Shown here piece by piece: positions 33,157 through 45,392 of a stretch of DNA of 64,000 bases (the stretch's first letter is position 1; each line of letters begins with the position of its first letter). Made by a program: the position numbers and the translations under genes. This DNA is from Ophioderma brevispina (lineage: Eukaryota > Echinodermata > Ophiuroidea > Amphilepidida > Ophiodermatidae), in contig JAMKCH010012450.1 in the NCBI GenBank assembly GCA_023653785.1, forward strand, positions 26,839-90,838, given 5' to 3'. The notes under the pieces are model-generated. The model made no database searches. It was not told the DNA's origin and saw nothing but the letters and a program-made list of their open reading frames with translations.

Positions 33157-33783
33157 TTAACCCTAAAAAGAGCCGTTTTTGCTTTTGGACCCATTTCACC
33201 GCCGGGGGGGGGGGGGGGAGATTTCGCCACCCCCCCGTTTATCTCGGAAAAACGGATTGTATGATGAACTATTCCAGGTGTGGTAACCAATGGATAGCTT
33301 ATGACCCTCCCGAGTCCAATTGATACCAAAAAAAAGTACAAACATCCCTTGTATTACGCCTCACAGTGACGTCAAACATGACGTCATGCAAATGCGAAAA
33401 ATCTATTTTCGCCTTTTTGTCAAGCAAAAACTGGATTTTTTGGCCATGATGTGTGTCAAGGTATGCGCACATATGCTCGTACTAGAAATAAATCAAATAA
33501 ATACGATAAAACATAGTGTAACTGTATCCTTTGCACAAAAAACTGGATTTCTGCTGTTCCGTGTAATTTCAATTGGAAATAGCTTTTCTTCGCACGCAGC
33601 GCGCAATTACGTAACGCCGCGTCATGACCGTAGGTCCGAATTTGTTCAAAATGGTCTTAAATCGAGCGCAAGGCTTCGAAGAAAAATGTCATGTAGTTTC
33701 GGTGTGAAGAAATAACAAATAGGTGAGATACGAGAAACAATGTCGAGGGGGGATTCCGCCCCCCCCCGGCCTTTTAGGGTTAA
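33157..33783. mobile_element. piggyBac-like non-autonomous element with TTAA ends
   Basis: TTAACCCTAAAAAGAGCCG at the left and CGGCCTTTTAGGGTTAA at the right are inverted, outermost TTAA on both sides, then CCCTAAAA. piggyBac elements insert at TTAA and begin with CCC. G and C runs lie just inside each end. The 0.63-kb interior has an ORF without recognisable transposase motifs. Confidence 0.75.
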
Positions 33784-33935
33784 ATCTATAAAACTGAAAT
33801 ATCAATTTTGGCCCAACTTATGAAGTAGTAATAAAACTCTGACAACCGCCCCAAACTATAGGGCAAAATATATTTGTGCGAATAGTCATCAGTGAAATAA
33901 AAGTCATAAATTTGGCGCACATCCAACTGTAGAGG

Positions 33936-34215
33936 GCACGTGTGGTCCAGTGGATTGAGCGCTCGCCCCGCACTCCAAAGGTCGTGGGTTCAAGTCAACG
34001 TGTTGTGCCCTTGAGAAAGGCACTTTACCTCAGTTACTCCTCTCCACCCATAAATGGGTACCAGCGTTATTCAATGCTGGTAAAGTAACAGACTCGCTGT
34101 GCGGGAGGAGTGGCGAACCCCCCACAGCAAAAATAATACGGAGGAGTCTGGCCCAAACGCTAAGGAAAGATAGATGGGCACTCCGCGCACGAACTTGCTC
34201 GGCACGACGACTTTA
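33936..34215 (+). mobile_element. tRNA-derived SINE
   Basis: The head has GTGGTCCAGTGGATTGAGCG (A-box region) and GTGGGTTCAAGTCAAC (B box). The body CCCTTGAGAAAGGCACTTTA, CTCCACCCATAAATGGGTAC and the tail GGCACGACGACTTTATACTA follow. The tail ends in (CTACTTTA)-like repeats. A separate 3' fragment of the family lies at 28545-28680. Confidence 0.8.
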
Positions 34216-34219
34216 TACT

Positions 34220-35290
34220 ACTTTACTACTCTGAGCAATTTTCAAACGTTTGCACAGTGAGCCTTGAGCGCATATTTGACACAAAATTCAATCTTTTTAC
34301 AAAAAACTTAATTTAACCCCATCCAAAAAGATCTTCTGGTGCATATCATAAGAATGTTTTTTCTAATATTAAATTTAAACAAATAGGGTCGTTTTCTCAG
34401 ACAATGTTTTGTAAAACGCTGGTTAAGGCGAAGTAAAAGAAAAAACATGTTTCTCGTCCCCGCCCGCTTCCTTTTTTGAGGCCACCTCAATTTATTTTTT
34501 ATTTTCATAAAAATGAAAAAATATCAATAAAAAAAACGAAAATCCATCAGGAAATGAGTATTCTGTTTTCAAAGACTGATGACTGCCGAATTTTGCGCCT
34601 CCCCGAAAATGCAATTCTTGCTGCATATTCCTCCTAATCATTTTTCCTTCCCGCCTTTTGAATTCAGTCAGATATCATCCGAAAACATAACCATCTTTTA
34701 AAAATGACATCCCAATGTTTTTAATGCAGATTAAGCAGTTAATGGCCCAAACGCCCTGGGAATCTACCACCGCTAGTCATGCCATGGGCGTACATTGGTT
34801 TTTTTTTGTAGATCTCCTCTTTGATTTGCGCACCATGCACCAGGCACAGTACGATTTGATTTCGCCGTATTTTTGTCCGTTTTTTTTAGGTCCATAAGTT
34901 AAAAAAACTGATGAGTACGGTTCAGAATATCTCGAGCGAAACTTTAAAACACAGAAAATAGATTGAAAAAAAAAATAATTCGCCGCGCCAGGAAAGTCCT
35001 TAGATATTTTACCAATAAATGTTCTGAAATTTTGATACATATACCCACCTTTTGGAATGATATTTTTCCCTTAAAATTGGCAAGAAACTTTACAATCGGA
35101 ATCAACATCAAGTGCATTAAAAACCCAACTTTTTATTATCCGACAACTTTTACTGATAGCTAGCATTTGATTTTAAGCTGTTTCCATTGATAGCCCCTAT
35201 TAGTATGTCCCATCAGTGCCATTTATTATCTGGGGAAGAGACTGTTTTGTGATTGGCAAATCTCGCGTGCAGTATTATTCCACAACCAAG
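34220..35290. other. Intronic; no gene recognised
   Basis: AT-rich with several short ORFs on both strands; none supportable. Confidence 0.4.
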
Positions 35291-35296
35291 CAGAGG

Positions 35297-35425
35297 GAAA
35301 GGTAATCATCAACAGTTTTATTTTAATATATTCTACATTTTTATTTTAATATATTCTACACTTTTTATATTTAACTTTTTATTTTTTTTATTTTTTTTAT
35401 TTTTTTTATTTTTTTTATATACACA
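35297..35425. repeat. T/A-rich short tandem repeats
   Basis: TTTTATTTTAATATATTCTACA is duplicated (first 20 bases compared), then TTTTTTTA repeats four to five times. Confidence 0.85.
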
Positions 35426-35639
35426 TAAATTTAATTGTGTTTTCCTCATTCTCTGCAGTTGAAGCAGTAATGACTAGTTAATGAAAGTTTGGATGATCGG
35501 TCTCCTAAAGTCATCAAAATGCATCACTATCTTGAAACTTTTGAAGAAAAGCAAACTTATATGATTTTACTCTCAATATATAATATTTCTTGTATCCTCT
35601 AAAGTAAAAATACTGAAAGGCAATAGACAGATCCTTGCC

Positions 35640-35950
35640 TCTGATAAGCTCTAGGTAACCACCTAACTGCCCGATATGGAGTTTTTTTGAGGTTTGGATC
35701 CAACATTCCACTTAGCTTCAAGTGCCTTCCATGCATGCAGACTGGCTTTAGGGACTTTCAAGAAACTGAAAAAAATGCCTTGATTCCCTTGCCCATGTTG
35801 ACCAATTGCCCTTAATGATGCCCTTTTACACGGCTGACTTTCCTTCATTGCCCTTGCAATTTGAAGGCATTTTTTTTAATTTGCCCTTTAAAAACTTCCC
35901 TTGCCCCCCCCCCCCCCCGGTCCTTATTTTGCACCCTGGCTTCGCCCCAC
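35640..35950. repeat. Probable non-autonomous repeat with C run
   Basis: TTGCCC recurs at least six times between 35750 and 35910, ending in a C run and GGTCCTTATTTTGCACCCTG. It resembles the C-run ends of the other G/C-run repeats here. Confidence 0.4.
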
Positions 35951-35959
35951 ACATAAATG

Positions 35960-37180
35960 CATGATACATAGTACGTTGACGATGTTAAATGCGACTGGCG
36001 TAGAGGTTATAAACATGAGATTGAGTCATTTCGTTCGTTTATTCCTGTTAACGACGATTTGAATTTTTTTAGAGAAATTGCATATGAAACTCTTGGTCCA
36101 TTGAATATAGAGTGCTTCATTTTGATACTTTTATTAGGAGGTATTCTAACAACTAAAACATTAAGAAGTGTGCTAACATGTGCTAACACTATTAAAACAT
36201 GGTAAATTCATTTCAGTTCCTTGGGTGACCTAGTCTCTTGTTGAAGTGTGTTTTTGACGTCACGTTGGGATAAGGTTAACACCGCTGGATTGACGAAAAT
36301 CTTGATGGCGGCCATCTTGAAAAATAAAAAATAAAGCCCCGCCTCCTCCCTTTCTTTCAAAACCCGGACGGAGAAAATGTTTTTATTTTTTACTTGGCCT
36401 CATGCTAAATTGTGATTAGCTAAAACCAAAACCGAGTCCCAGGAAAGCGCGAACGTGGTAAAATGTTTTACTGCATGTCGTCTATACGAACACGACTTTA
36501 ACACACTGTAAATATCACCGCCCATTTCGATCACCTTCACTGATGGGTGGTGAAGTGGGGACGTAGTTTTGGAAAATACGTGCGGTACGCAGTATTCTTA
36601 GATCGTGTTTAATTGGTACAAAAGAAAAACTGGGTCTATTTTGGTGTTTGTATGGGGATTTTTGTGCCACGCTTATGAATATGGAGATGGGGATGTATGG
36701 ATCCACTTAGTTTGAGTTGTAATTCCAGTAAAATACTGTCCAATGACCGTATTTGGCTATTATTTGGAAATAGCCTACATCAAAATACTTTACATTTTAA
36801 TATCCAATTTTCCGGCCCATATGAATAATTACAAAAGTAAGTTTTTATTCGAATTTTGTTACAAATTGTTACGAGTAAGTACTACTTTCAAGAAACAAAA
36901 TACTTTATGATTTTACAACATGACTCCTGGCAGCAATTTGTTTAAAGGGATAAACAGCGATTTGCTAATCCGAAACAACCGAAAAATCATCAAATTCCAG
37001 TATTTTTGGTATTGGTTTGCTACTTTGGACCATAGTATGTTCTATTGAAAGATGAACGGAAAGAGTTCTAGGTTACGAATATCGACGAAAAGTACGAAGT
37101 ACGAAAATTTTGCACAGCAGATCGATCGGGGATTTAGAATACCTTGAATTACTGACGGGTATGGCAAATTGAAAAGTTGC
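35960..37180. other. Intronic; no gene recognised
   Basis: No exon recognised. GATGGCGGCCATCTTGA at about 36303 is a palindrome of the same type as the AAAATGGCC array at 51-54.7 kb. Confidence 0.4.
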
Positions 37181-37187
37181 ACATTAC

Positions 37188-37269
37188 CTTGAAAATTGCG
37201 ACGGATTGGCCAAAGTCCCGCAGAAGAATCAGAAGAATTTGGAGAATCAGCAGCGTAACGTGAAAGCAT
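37188..37269 (-). CDS. Candidate first coding exon, unknown protein
   Basis: On the minus strand, ATG at 37269 follows a GC-richer leader and opens MLSRYAADSPNSSDSSAGLW then PIRRNF, ending TTTTCAAG^GTAATG, a good donor. The serine-rich N-terminus and the leader look like a real 5' exon. It would be a gene antisense within the PRODH intron. No family is recognised and no second exon was found. Confidence 0.35.
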
Positions 37270-37423
37270 GGAAGGATATTCCTAATGGCGTTGGAGCACC
37301 TCCCGCTTTGTAGGGATATTGCAGCGGTAACCGACGCAGCGAATGGAGTTGAATTTTAATCGTTTCACCCGTCGCGGGCTGCTATCCCCAGGCTATCCCG
37401 TTGTTTTAAAACAGAATAAAGGG

Positions 37424-37813
37424 CTAATAGATCAAGATTAGGGCTTTATTCGGAACTTTGTTATTAAGCAATAAAACACTTTCAGGTATGATCAGCAGTG
37501 ATATTAGTGGTATTAAGGCCCAAACAGAATGCCTAATGTCCGATTTGCTAGGAAAAAAAAGACAAAGAGGTGCATTTTTAAAATATAAAATACCGTGTAA
37601 ACCCCAGCAACTTTGGCCATGTATTTTTGCATATCCCGGGGGAAGGGTGTTTTTAGATTTAGCAGGTAACGCCTCTTTCTGATGATCATAAACCTTTCCA
37701 AAAGATATCTTATCATTTATATAGCTCATTTTATATAGTCCTAAATTTTGGTTTCTTTTTGGAAATCCATCAATTATAATTTCTATAGGGAAAAGCTTCC
37801 AAGTTTTTCCCAA
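37424..37813 (-). other. Unassigned 129-codon minus ORF
   Basis: An open frame with a partly overlapping second frame (37716-37513). IIIDGFPKRNQNLGLYKMSY and INDKISFGKVYD look protein-like and could be a decayed retroelement ORF, but no family can be named. Confidence 0.2.
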
Positions 37814-37959
37814 ACTATATCACCTCTAATTTTGTAAAAGGTATGTTATCATTTAACCTCGAGAGGAAGGGTGCATAGGCTTTATTTTCCTTTGTTCATG
37901 AAAATATTAAATACTAATTTTTTTTTGGCGATTAAGTAATTTGGAGCAGTATTAGTGTA

Positions 37960-38740
37960 GAGAGTTTGTGTGTAACGTGTCACTGGTCGGGGGGCATTTT
38001 TTTGTAAAAACTATGAATCCTTTAACACTTAGTGACCATGGGGGGGTTCCTAGGGACCCCTCCAAATTTGTTTGCGCGCTGGCCGCTTTACTCGTGGTTT
38101 TTTTGCGCCGAATTTTTTTGGTAATTGTCTGCTGTTTTAAATGCGCTTCTTTTCATACCAAAAAATTAAATTCGGCTAAGCCGTTAATGAGTTATTAGTG
38201 GAGGGTCCCATGACCCCCCTCCCCCCTTGGGCACTAAAAATAATTAACCCTTTCTGTGCTGAAAAACAAACAATTTCATTGTGGGGACGTGCTAAACCTT
38301 ACTGTACAAAGTCTATGGGAAAATGATGTGTATTTTGCAACACCCGTTAAAATACAGGATTCCTAAAACTCGCTAAAACTTCCAAGTTTTTGTAAATATA
38401 TGTATTTGGGTCTTCTAGATAGAATATCAAGCAGTAAAATAAGTTTTTCAAAAATTTGATGTAATCGCACACTCCATTTTTGGAATTTTTCCGTCTTTTG
38501 CCCATATTATTGCGTGTTTTTGAAAAACAATGTTTTTTGCCCTAATTTGCAGCCCAAATAAACACTTTCATTTTTTTATTGCGATTTGGGGTTGTCTTAT
38601 ATGACCCTACACATGTGGTATAAGTTCGTGCAAAATTCCCTCGGGAAAGTGGTTCCCTTATGGGGGTCCCATGGAACCCCCCCTTGGGCACCAACGGGAG
38701 TGAAACAACCCCTTGGTCCACTAGTGTAATGTCTAATGGG
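37960..38740. repeat. Possible inverted-repeat element
   Basis: TTAGTGACCATGGGGGGGTT at about 38028 and the complement of AACCCCTTGGTCCACTAGTG at about 38707 are similar. GGGTCCCATG blocks occur twice inside. The match is loose. Confidence 0.35.
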
Positions 38741-38769
38741 CGCATCCCTAAGTTTGCACTCATTAAATG

Positions 38770-40080
38770 CAGAAGTCAAATATATAATAGTGGTTTACAA
38801 TGCAACCATTAGATATCGGGTTTTTTTTTGTACCTTGGAGTAAAAACGGTAATGCATTTTCAAAACAACTGAGGTCATATCCTCCCCCTGTCGGGTCATT
38901 AATATTCTGTTCTGGAAAATTTTCATTATGGATATTTATCTGGATTCGATTGGCCAAGATGTGGACAATCTGTTTTCTAAACTTTATAGTGGGTTTGGTG
39001 GCTTAAAGACACAATCTCGCGCGTCGCATTGTCCCCTATGAACCTAAAGAGTTAGATTTTTTATATCTGACCGTTTTCCTTAGCAAAACGTGTAACCTAT
39101 TCTTAACTGCATATTGTGGCAATTTTGTAAATACGGAAAGAAAGGACGGCCCAATGGCCCATCGGGGCCATTTGGAAACATTTCCTATTACAACCCAAAC
39201 CGCAAGATCGAATCAACTAAAAGCTGAAAAGCTATTCTCAAGGATATGCTAGTGAACCATGAATAAAAACAGGATGTGCTGGTAATCATGAAATGTACCT
39301 AAAAATAATAGACATCTATTCCAATTGTTTTTTTTTTTTTTTTTTTTTTTTTCAAATAGCGTTGCCTTATAGAGTTGCTTATTTTATAACGAAATAATGT
39401 TATTAGAGCCAATTTTGCTAACGATTTTTCCATTTTGGTTTCAGACATTTTACTACAAAAGACTCAATGATGTCCGCCGCCAAAACGATTTTAATTCATT
39501 TGAGAAGCTTGTTTTGTTCTATGCTTATGGTATATTTTAACCATCCTCCTGATGCACAAGCATATCGGGAAAGCTCCTTCCTGGCAAAATCAATTTCCGT
39601 GTTTGAATGGTATGTTATTCTGCTTTTCAAAACAAATAAAATATTAAAAGGAGGGATTTAGGGCCTATACTTTCCATAACACCGTGATTGCTCCTTGAAA
39701 AGTAATTTTCCCAGTTCTGCCTGCCATATGAACATCAATATAGACTACTTTAAATTGAAGGTGCTTGTGCGGATCGTCCTAAGGAAAGCATAATTTTGGT
39801 CATTCTTCTGTTAATATTGCATACTTAGTCCTAGTCTCATATTTCAGGGATGATATGCCTGACTGTTAATGCTTCTATAATCCCATATTGAAGGCTTGAC
39901 ACTAGACTAACTCTGGGCAATATTACACGGTGGAATAATCTCGGTTATAAAGTAGCTATTGGATGAATGCTGCATTTTTTCCCTCACTGTCGTCCTGAAA
40001 TTTTAGCAATCAAACCCATATCTTCCGTTTGTGTGATACAATATGTTGCTGGCGAGTGTTTGCATTGCACAAGTGCCAAG
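38770..40080. other. No gene recognised; poly-T at 39329-39352
   Basis: AT-rich intronic DNA with a 24-base T tract. No exon recognised. Confidence 0.4.
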
Positions 40081-40084
40081 TTCT

Positions 40085-40475
40085 CATTATCAAGTAGAAA
40101 ACATGAGACACATGATAACAAGCACCTTTACATGAAGACCATCGAGGGTTTGACAATCAGAAGGACGTCACTCAGCACTGAAAGAAATAATGACAAATTT
40201 CTTTAATTCCGCTGTAATACTGCTTTTGAGAAATTTGATGTTTAATATTTTTCTACTAAGCAATCTATTAATTACAAAATGTAAACATCTCATAAACTCT
40301 CATATATGGTGATGTAAGCAAACATTATATCACTTTATGCAAACAAAAAAAAAAACCATTTTTTAATTATGAACGGGCAGAATTAAAGAAATTCTTTAAT
40401 ATTTCCCTTTCAGTGCTGAGTACGTCTTTCTGATTCACCCTCGAAATAAGACTTCAGAACAAGTATTCACAACCT
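40085..40475. repeat. Foldback element with about 100-bp arms
   Basis: The left arm CGAGGGTTTGACAATCAGAA, GGACGTCACTCAGCACTGAA, AATTTCTTTAATTC (40142-40209) mirrors GAATTAAAGAAATT, CTTTCAGTGCTGAGTACGTC, TTTCTGATTCACCCTCG (40379-40443). Weaker pairing extends outward on both sides. Confidence 0.8.
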
Positions 40476-40479
40476 TAAC

Positions 40480-41650
40480 ACCGACATTTTTCTTCATAAA
40501 TGTGTTTAATCCCTTATTTGAAAAAAAAGTGTCTATACTGTCCTCACCAACACTAATCCTATTTATAAGTTGAAAACCACGTAAACAATCTTAAACTGCG
40601 ACTTTCCAGAAGGACGCACGTCTACTTCTGTTGAATCCAGGTTATTGGCTATTGGAATGCTTACAGTTTTAGATCACACTGAATAAGCTGAATACCCCTA
40701 CTTTAGGTAATAAAAATATAGCTTTTCAGTCGTGTATGACAGAAAATCAAAGTATGCTTTTCTCCAGGATGGATCCGTAGAGCCAAGTCCAAAAATAGTT
40801 TTTGGTTTCTGTTATACTTGCTTGTCCAATAACCTTGGAAAATTCTTGTATATGTTGCTACAACCAAGCAGTGAATATTTAAATAAATATGTATATAAAA
40901 AGTTACCATTGGCCCATAATAAAAATATACTTCATTTAGTTATGCAACTTTCGCAACCAATATGTGAGTACAGGTTAGAAGGGTTAAAAAAGGATTTTGA
41001 TGTCAAATAAAACCACAAGATTAGTTAACAGCAGCTTCCTTAGCTCAAAAATATTGCACATGGGGGTAAAATTGTACCTCTTCAAGCTAGTGGCATTTTA
41101 AAAAAATTAACCCAATTTTTGAAAGTGTTATTTATGAAATGGAAGAAGATACACGGGACTCGAAAGATCAAAAGCCTACCGTTTGATTCTCCCAAATACA
41201 ACCATTAATGATCTTTGGTTTATTCTGTTTTACTGGGGTAAAAACCAACAATCAGCCTGTTTAGTGTAGATTTTGAGAAACCATTCATGTAGTCTATTTG
41301 TGGGACACGGTATGACAACTTTTCTCAACACTTCATTTTGTCACTATTTGGGGTTTGTTTCTACATTTAACGCAGTTACACACTAAAAAACAACGTGGTC
41401 ATTTTTTCCGGGGTCAGTAGTCATCTATGCACACTACTTCGAAAAAGGTTCCGTTTTTAGTGTGTATATGGAATTGTGCACACTTATCCCTGATTATAAG
41501 TTTAAAAAACTACATTCACATTTTTCGTTTCTTGCATTATCGCTGTTGCTAATCCCTTTAAATTGAATAGATATTTGAATTGGTTTTTAAAAATTAAATC
41601 ATGACTAATGTGCAAAATAGTTAAAGAATAGTGTTTCTATGTTTGAACAG
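40480..41650. other. No gene recognised
   Basis: A 92-codon plus ORF at 40732-41010 is open but unrecognised; its reverse strand is also open. The rest is AT-rich intronic sequence. Confidence 0.35.
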
Positions 41651-41689
41651 AACGGTTGTTTCTTGACGCGCTATCGTTGTCGCTATGGT

Positions 41690-43930
41690 GTAGAAGTAGT
41701 AGTAGTAGTAAAACCAAAGTTTTTAAATCCGGTTTTGTCCCCGTAAACCGGGGGGGGGGGATTCACCGCCGGCGGAGCAATCGCCCTTACTCCCTCCTTC
41801 CCTTCCCCCGATTCAACGCAATTCCTCCATACTCAACCCAACCCTCCTACTATCCTCCTCACTTGCTTCCTCATGTCCTCTTGGTCGGCCCCTCTTCCTC
41901 AACCACCCACCTCAAACTCAAACACCCTTTTAAAACATGCTCCTCATGCTTCCTCACCGTCCCATACATCTTACACCACTCTCCTTCGCCAGTCGGTCAG
42001 CCGCCTCTTTCAAACCCAAATCGCATCAAATCCTCAGTCTTCTTCCTATCCATCAATTTCACATCACACAATTGCTCTCACCATTGCTCTCTCTGCCCTT
42101 CTCATAAAATCCCCCATCTCATTTTCACTGAGGCACCATGTCTCACTCCCATACAGCATCACTGTCTCACAACAACTCTTGTACACCCCCTTGCACTCAA
42201 AGAAATCTTCTCCCAAGTAACAACTCTCCACATTCTCCTAAACTTCACCCACCCATACCTTACTCTGGTGTCAACCGCCTCACCTTCACCCCCCTCACTA
42301 ATCCCTGTCCCCTAGGTAGTGAACTCCTTCACTGTTTCCAACTCGTCACACAACTTTTCCACCTCCTTCCCACTCCTTCAACTCCCTTCTTGCATCTTCA
42401 CCACAAAGTCTCTTGCCAAACTTGTGGTCACTCTCTTCATCTTTGTACATCTTAATCCATTTCCCACATTTCTCACACCGACTTATTTGCCGCACCCCTT
42501 CCGCAATTCCACTGGGTCACCACCTTTATCACTAACACCTCCCCCTCCTCCCCACTTACCATCACTTAGTCTTCCCGATGTTTACCTTCATGCCTTACTC
42601 TCAATGCCTTCTTCCCCTCCAAAACTTCTCCCCTCAAACCCTCCATTGTCTCACACATTAAAACCTAAATCATCGGCATACAGCACTCCTCATCAAACCT
42701 TCTTTGCCTCTCTACGTAACCACAATCAACCCACAATCAAACAACCAACGGCGACAGCACGAACCCTGATGCACACCCACCTTCACCTCAAACTGCTCAG
42801 ACAACTCAGTCCCTCCTCTAACTCTTGTTTTTCTTCCTTCATACAGACTCATCATCACCGCTCTAACCACCACCACTTCTGGTATACCCCTATTCCCTCG
42901 CCCCCTCCATCACTTTCCTCGGTACTCTATCAAAGGCCTTCTCCAGGTTCACAAAGCACATATCCAGCTTCTTTCTCCCTTTTGCTCGATATTCCTTTTG
43001 CATCCTCCTCAAAATAACACTGGCCACTATCTTCCCTTCCCTGGCATAACACCAAATTGCATCTCATCCACTCTCACTATCCTCCGAATTCTATTCTCTA
43101 GTACCTCTCCACAATTTTCACATCGCATTCTCAACACGTCACACCCCTATCATACGCACCACAGCTCATTGCATCCCCTTTCCCTTAAAATTGGAACTAA
43201 CACACTCCACAGCCATTCCACCGGCATTCCTCCTCCATCTACCCTCTGACACAACTAAACTCCATCATCACACCAATCCCTATCTCTCCCCTCGCATAAT
43301 CATCTCACACTCACTTCCGAAGGTCCCAGCAGCCCTTTTCCTGTTTTTCATTCTCCAATTGCATTTACCACTTCTTCCCGACTGACTATCTCAACTGGCC
43401 CTTCCACCACATCAGCCGCCACCCTCTTAATCCAATCATTCTCCTGATCATGATTCTCTCCATATCTCTTTCCAGCCCCTGCCTCTATCTTTCTCACTGA
43501 AGTTCCACTTTCCATCACTTCCTCTCATACACTTTCCCCCTTCAACGATCTCTTCTTCCTTTTTCTTGCCTTCACTAACTTATACAATACACCTTGTTTT
43601 GGTTCTCCCTCAACTCATTCCCCTTCACCCCCTTCTTCCGCATCCTCCTTCATAGCCCTCGCAACCACTTTTCTTTGCTCGCTTCTTCATCTCTTATCCC
43701 ACCTCACTTTATTCTCTTCTTCCGTACCATTTTTCCTCATTTCCTTATATGCATCCTCTTTTCTTCCCTATCGGCCTCCTTCACCTCATCATTCCACCAC
43801 CCCGTATCTTTCCTGTCTCTCCTCCCTTTTCTTTTTCCTCACACTTCATCACACGCCTGTAACACCCCTTCCTTAAAACAGATCGAACACAAATCATCCC
43901 CCTGCATCACCCCCACAATCTAACCCCGTC
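41690..43930 (-). mobile_element. Degenerate non-LTR retrotransposon, antisense
   Basis: The plus strand is strikingly pyrimidine-rich because the element is encoded on the minus strand. Read there, it has FVNLEKAFDRVPRKVME at about 42955-42910 (reverse-transcriptase motif A), GVHQGS near 42770, LYADD at 42683-42669 (catalytic YADD box) and MLYGSETWCL near 42160-42125 (C-terminal region). The minus-strand 3' end runs into a CGGTTTACGGGGACAAAACC block and a (CTA)n tail at 41713-41694. Frames break many times. The type resembles RTE-like and related LINEs that end in MLYGSETW, but the clade is uncertain. It lies in the inferred PRODH intron in opposite orientation. Confidence 0.85.
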
Positions 43931-43934
43931 TCTC

Positions 43935-44640
43935 TCATTAACAGACGGTTTGTTTTCTTTGACCGCGTTATCTTTGATCGCTTATGGTGTTCCATTTGAA
44001 ACGACAGAGCTTATTAATAATATAACCGAAATTGGACACAATCATCTTTTGCCATATATAGGGTAATGGCGTAACAGAGCCTGTTTTTAATTCTGCTCCA
44101 GTTTTTTTTTTAATTTGAAGAGAAATGGTGATTTCTTTTATTACGATTTTCCAGAAAATTGTTCATTTTTAGGATTTGTAATACAAAATTTTGGAAGACG
44201 TTTTATATGAAGTCTAAAGTAATTTATTCCGTCAAGCGCTAACTCTACTTCCACAACATCATACAGCGCATGCGGAATAAATTGTAATAAATACCTCATT
44301 TTGCATACTTGTACTTCTATATGAAAGTTTTTACCCTAAGTTCAGCACTTAATCTTCCAAAATTTAAAAAATCGGCCCGGTTATCGCATCCAGTAGGTTT
44401 TGTAATTGAAATATCTTTGGAAAAATAAAAAATAAGTTGTTTAACCTTGTCAGGTTGTGAAGGCACCAGCAACCAAAGTACTTAAAATCCACATGGCCGC
44501 CATTTCTTTGCCATAGGAAACGTTGACCTATTTTTTGTATCACAATGTATAACATAAACTATATGAATGTGGGTCTGCGTAGAAAAACCGTATGAAAATA
44601 CAACTTAAATATCATAAGAAAAACACCAGTTGAAAACCTA
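43935..44640. other. Intronic; one dispersed repeat
   Basis: 44217-44335 is a copy of the 7443-7572 repeat (ATTTATTCCGTCAAGCGCTA, CCTCATTTTGCATACTTG). Otherwise nothing recognised. Confidence 0.5.
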
Positions 44641-44671
44641 CTTTTTCATGGTTTTCTGTTTTCCATACTAG

Positions 44672-44871
44672 ATATTGAAATCCGTCCAGAGTTGTTGGGA
44701 AGAAGGTGTTTGAAAGCATTATGAAGAGGACGTTCTATGGACAATTTGTGCCGGAGAAATGGCTGTCTCAATTCACACCAAATTGTCATTTGGCTAAATT
44801 TGGCGTAAAGCCCATCCTTGATTATTGTGTGGAGTGCGACATACCCCAAATATCCAGCGACTTGACTAATG
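44672..44871 (+). pseudogene. PRODH: Proline dehydrogenase-like, exon 2 (stop and frame changes)
   Basis: After acceptor TACTAG (44670-44671) the phase-2 join to exon 1 gives R-Y-stop-NPSRVVGKKVF, then ESIMKRTFYGQFV. The MKxTFYGQFVAGE block is a PRODH hallmark. After FV the frame must move to read AGEMAVSIHTKLS, then return for KFGVKPILDYCVECDIP, matching AFGV.AILDY.VEEDI. So there is one in-frame TGA (44676-44678) and two compensating shifts at about 44727 and 44785. It ends near AATG^GTATTT. Flavin-binding later exons were not found downstream in the window. The copy is either a decaying gene or an error-rich assembly of a live one. Confidence 0.75.
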
Positions 44872-45258
44872 GTATTTTTTTGCTTGATTGATCGTGTCTT
44901 TGAAAAAAAAGTTTTCCGCATGTCATACTCTACTGGAATGGTCAGTGAAAGATGATTTCGTATTTTTTTAAAGATATTTTTTACGTTTTTTATGTGCTTA
45001 GTTGAACAACATTGAACAACATACATATCTATATACACCCACCCATATATCAATATATCCTACGCTAGGGCGACATTTTCTATCATAAACATAGACTTTT
45101 ACTTTAGGGCGAATTTTGTTTTCGCCTTAACGGTATCTTTTGTTTGCGCTTTAATCCGTCAAAGAAATGAATATTAATTTATGCCAATGAGAGATAATCT
45201 CATTAGCTAACAAAAGATATAATATTAATAATTAGCATAATCAGAAATGGTTCATTAT

Positions 45259-45392
45259 GAATATATATATGTGTGTGTGGGGGTGTGTGTGGGTGTTGTG
45301 TGTGTGTGCGGGTGTGTGTGTGGTGTGTGTGTGTCTGTGTGGTTTGGTGTGTGTGTTTGTTGTGTGTGTGGTGTGTGTGTTGTGTTTGGTGT
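45259..45392. repeat. TG microsatellite
   Basis: About 130 bp of GT/TG with occasional G or C insertions; the ORFs across it on both strands are low complexity. Confidence 0.9.

Noticed and set aside
41656..43923. Long Ser/Pro-rich plus-strand ORFs (219, 232, 109 codons)
   Set aside because: They are the complement of a degenerate LINE reverse transcriptase on the minus strand; composition follows from pyrimidine bias.
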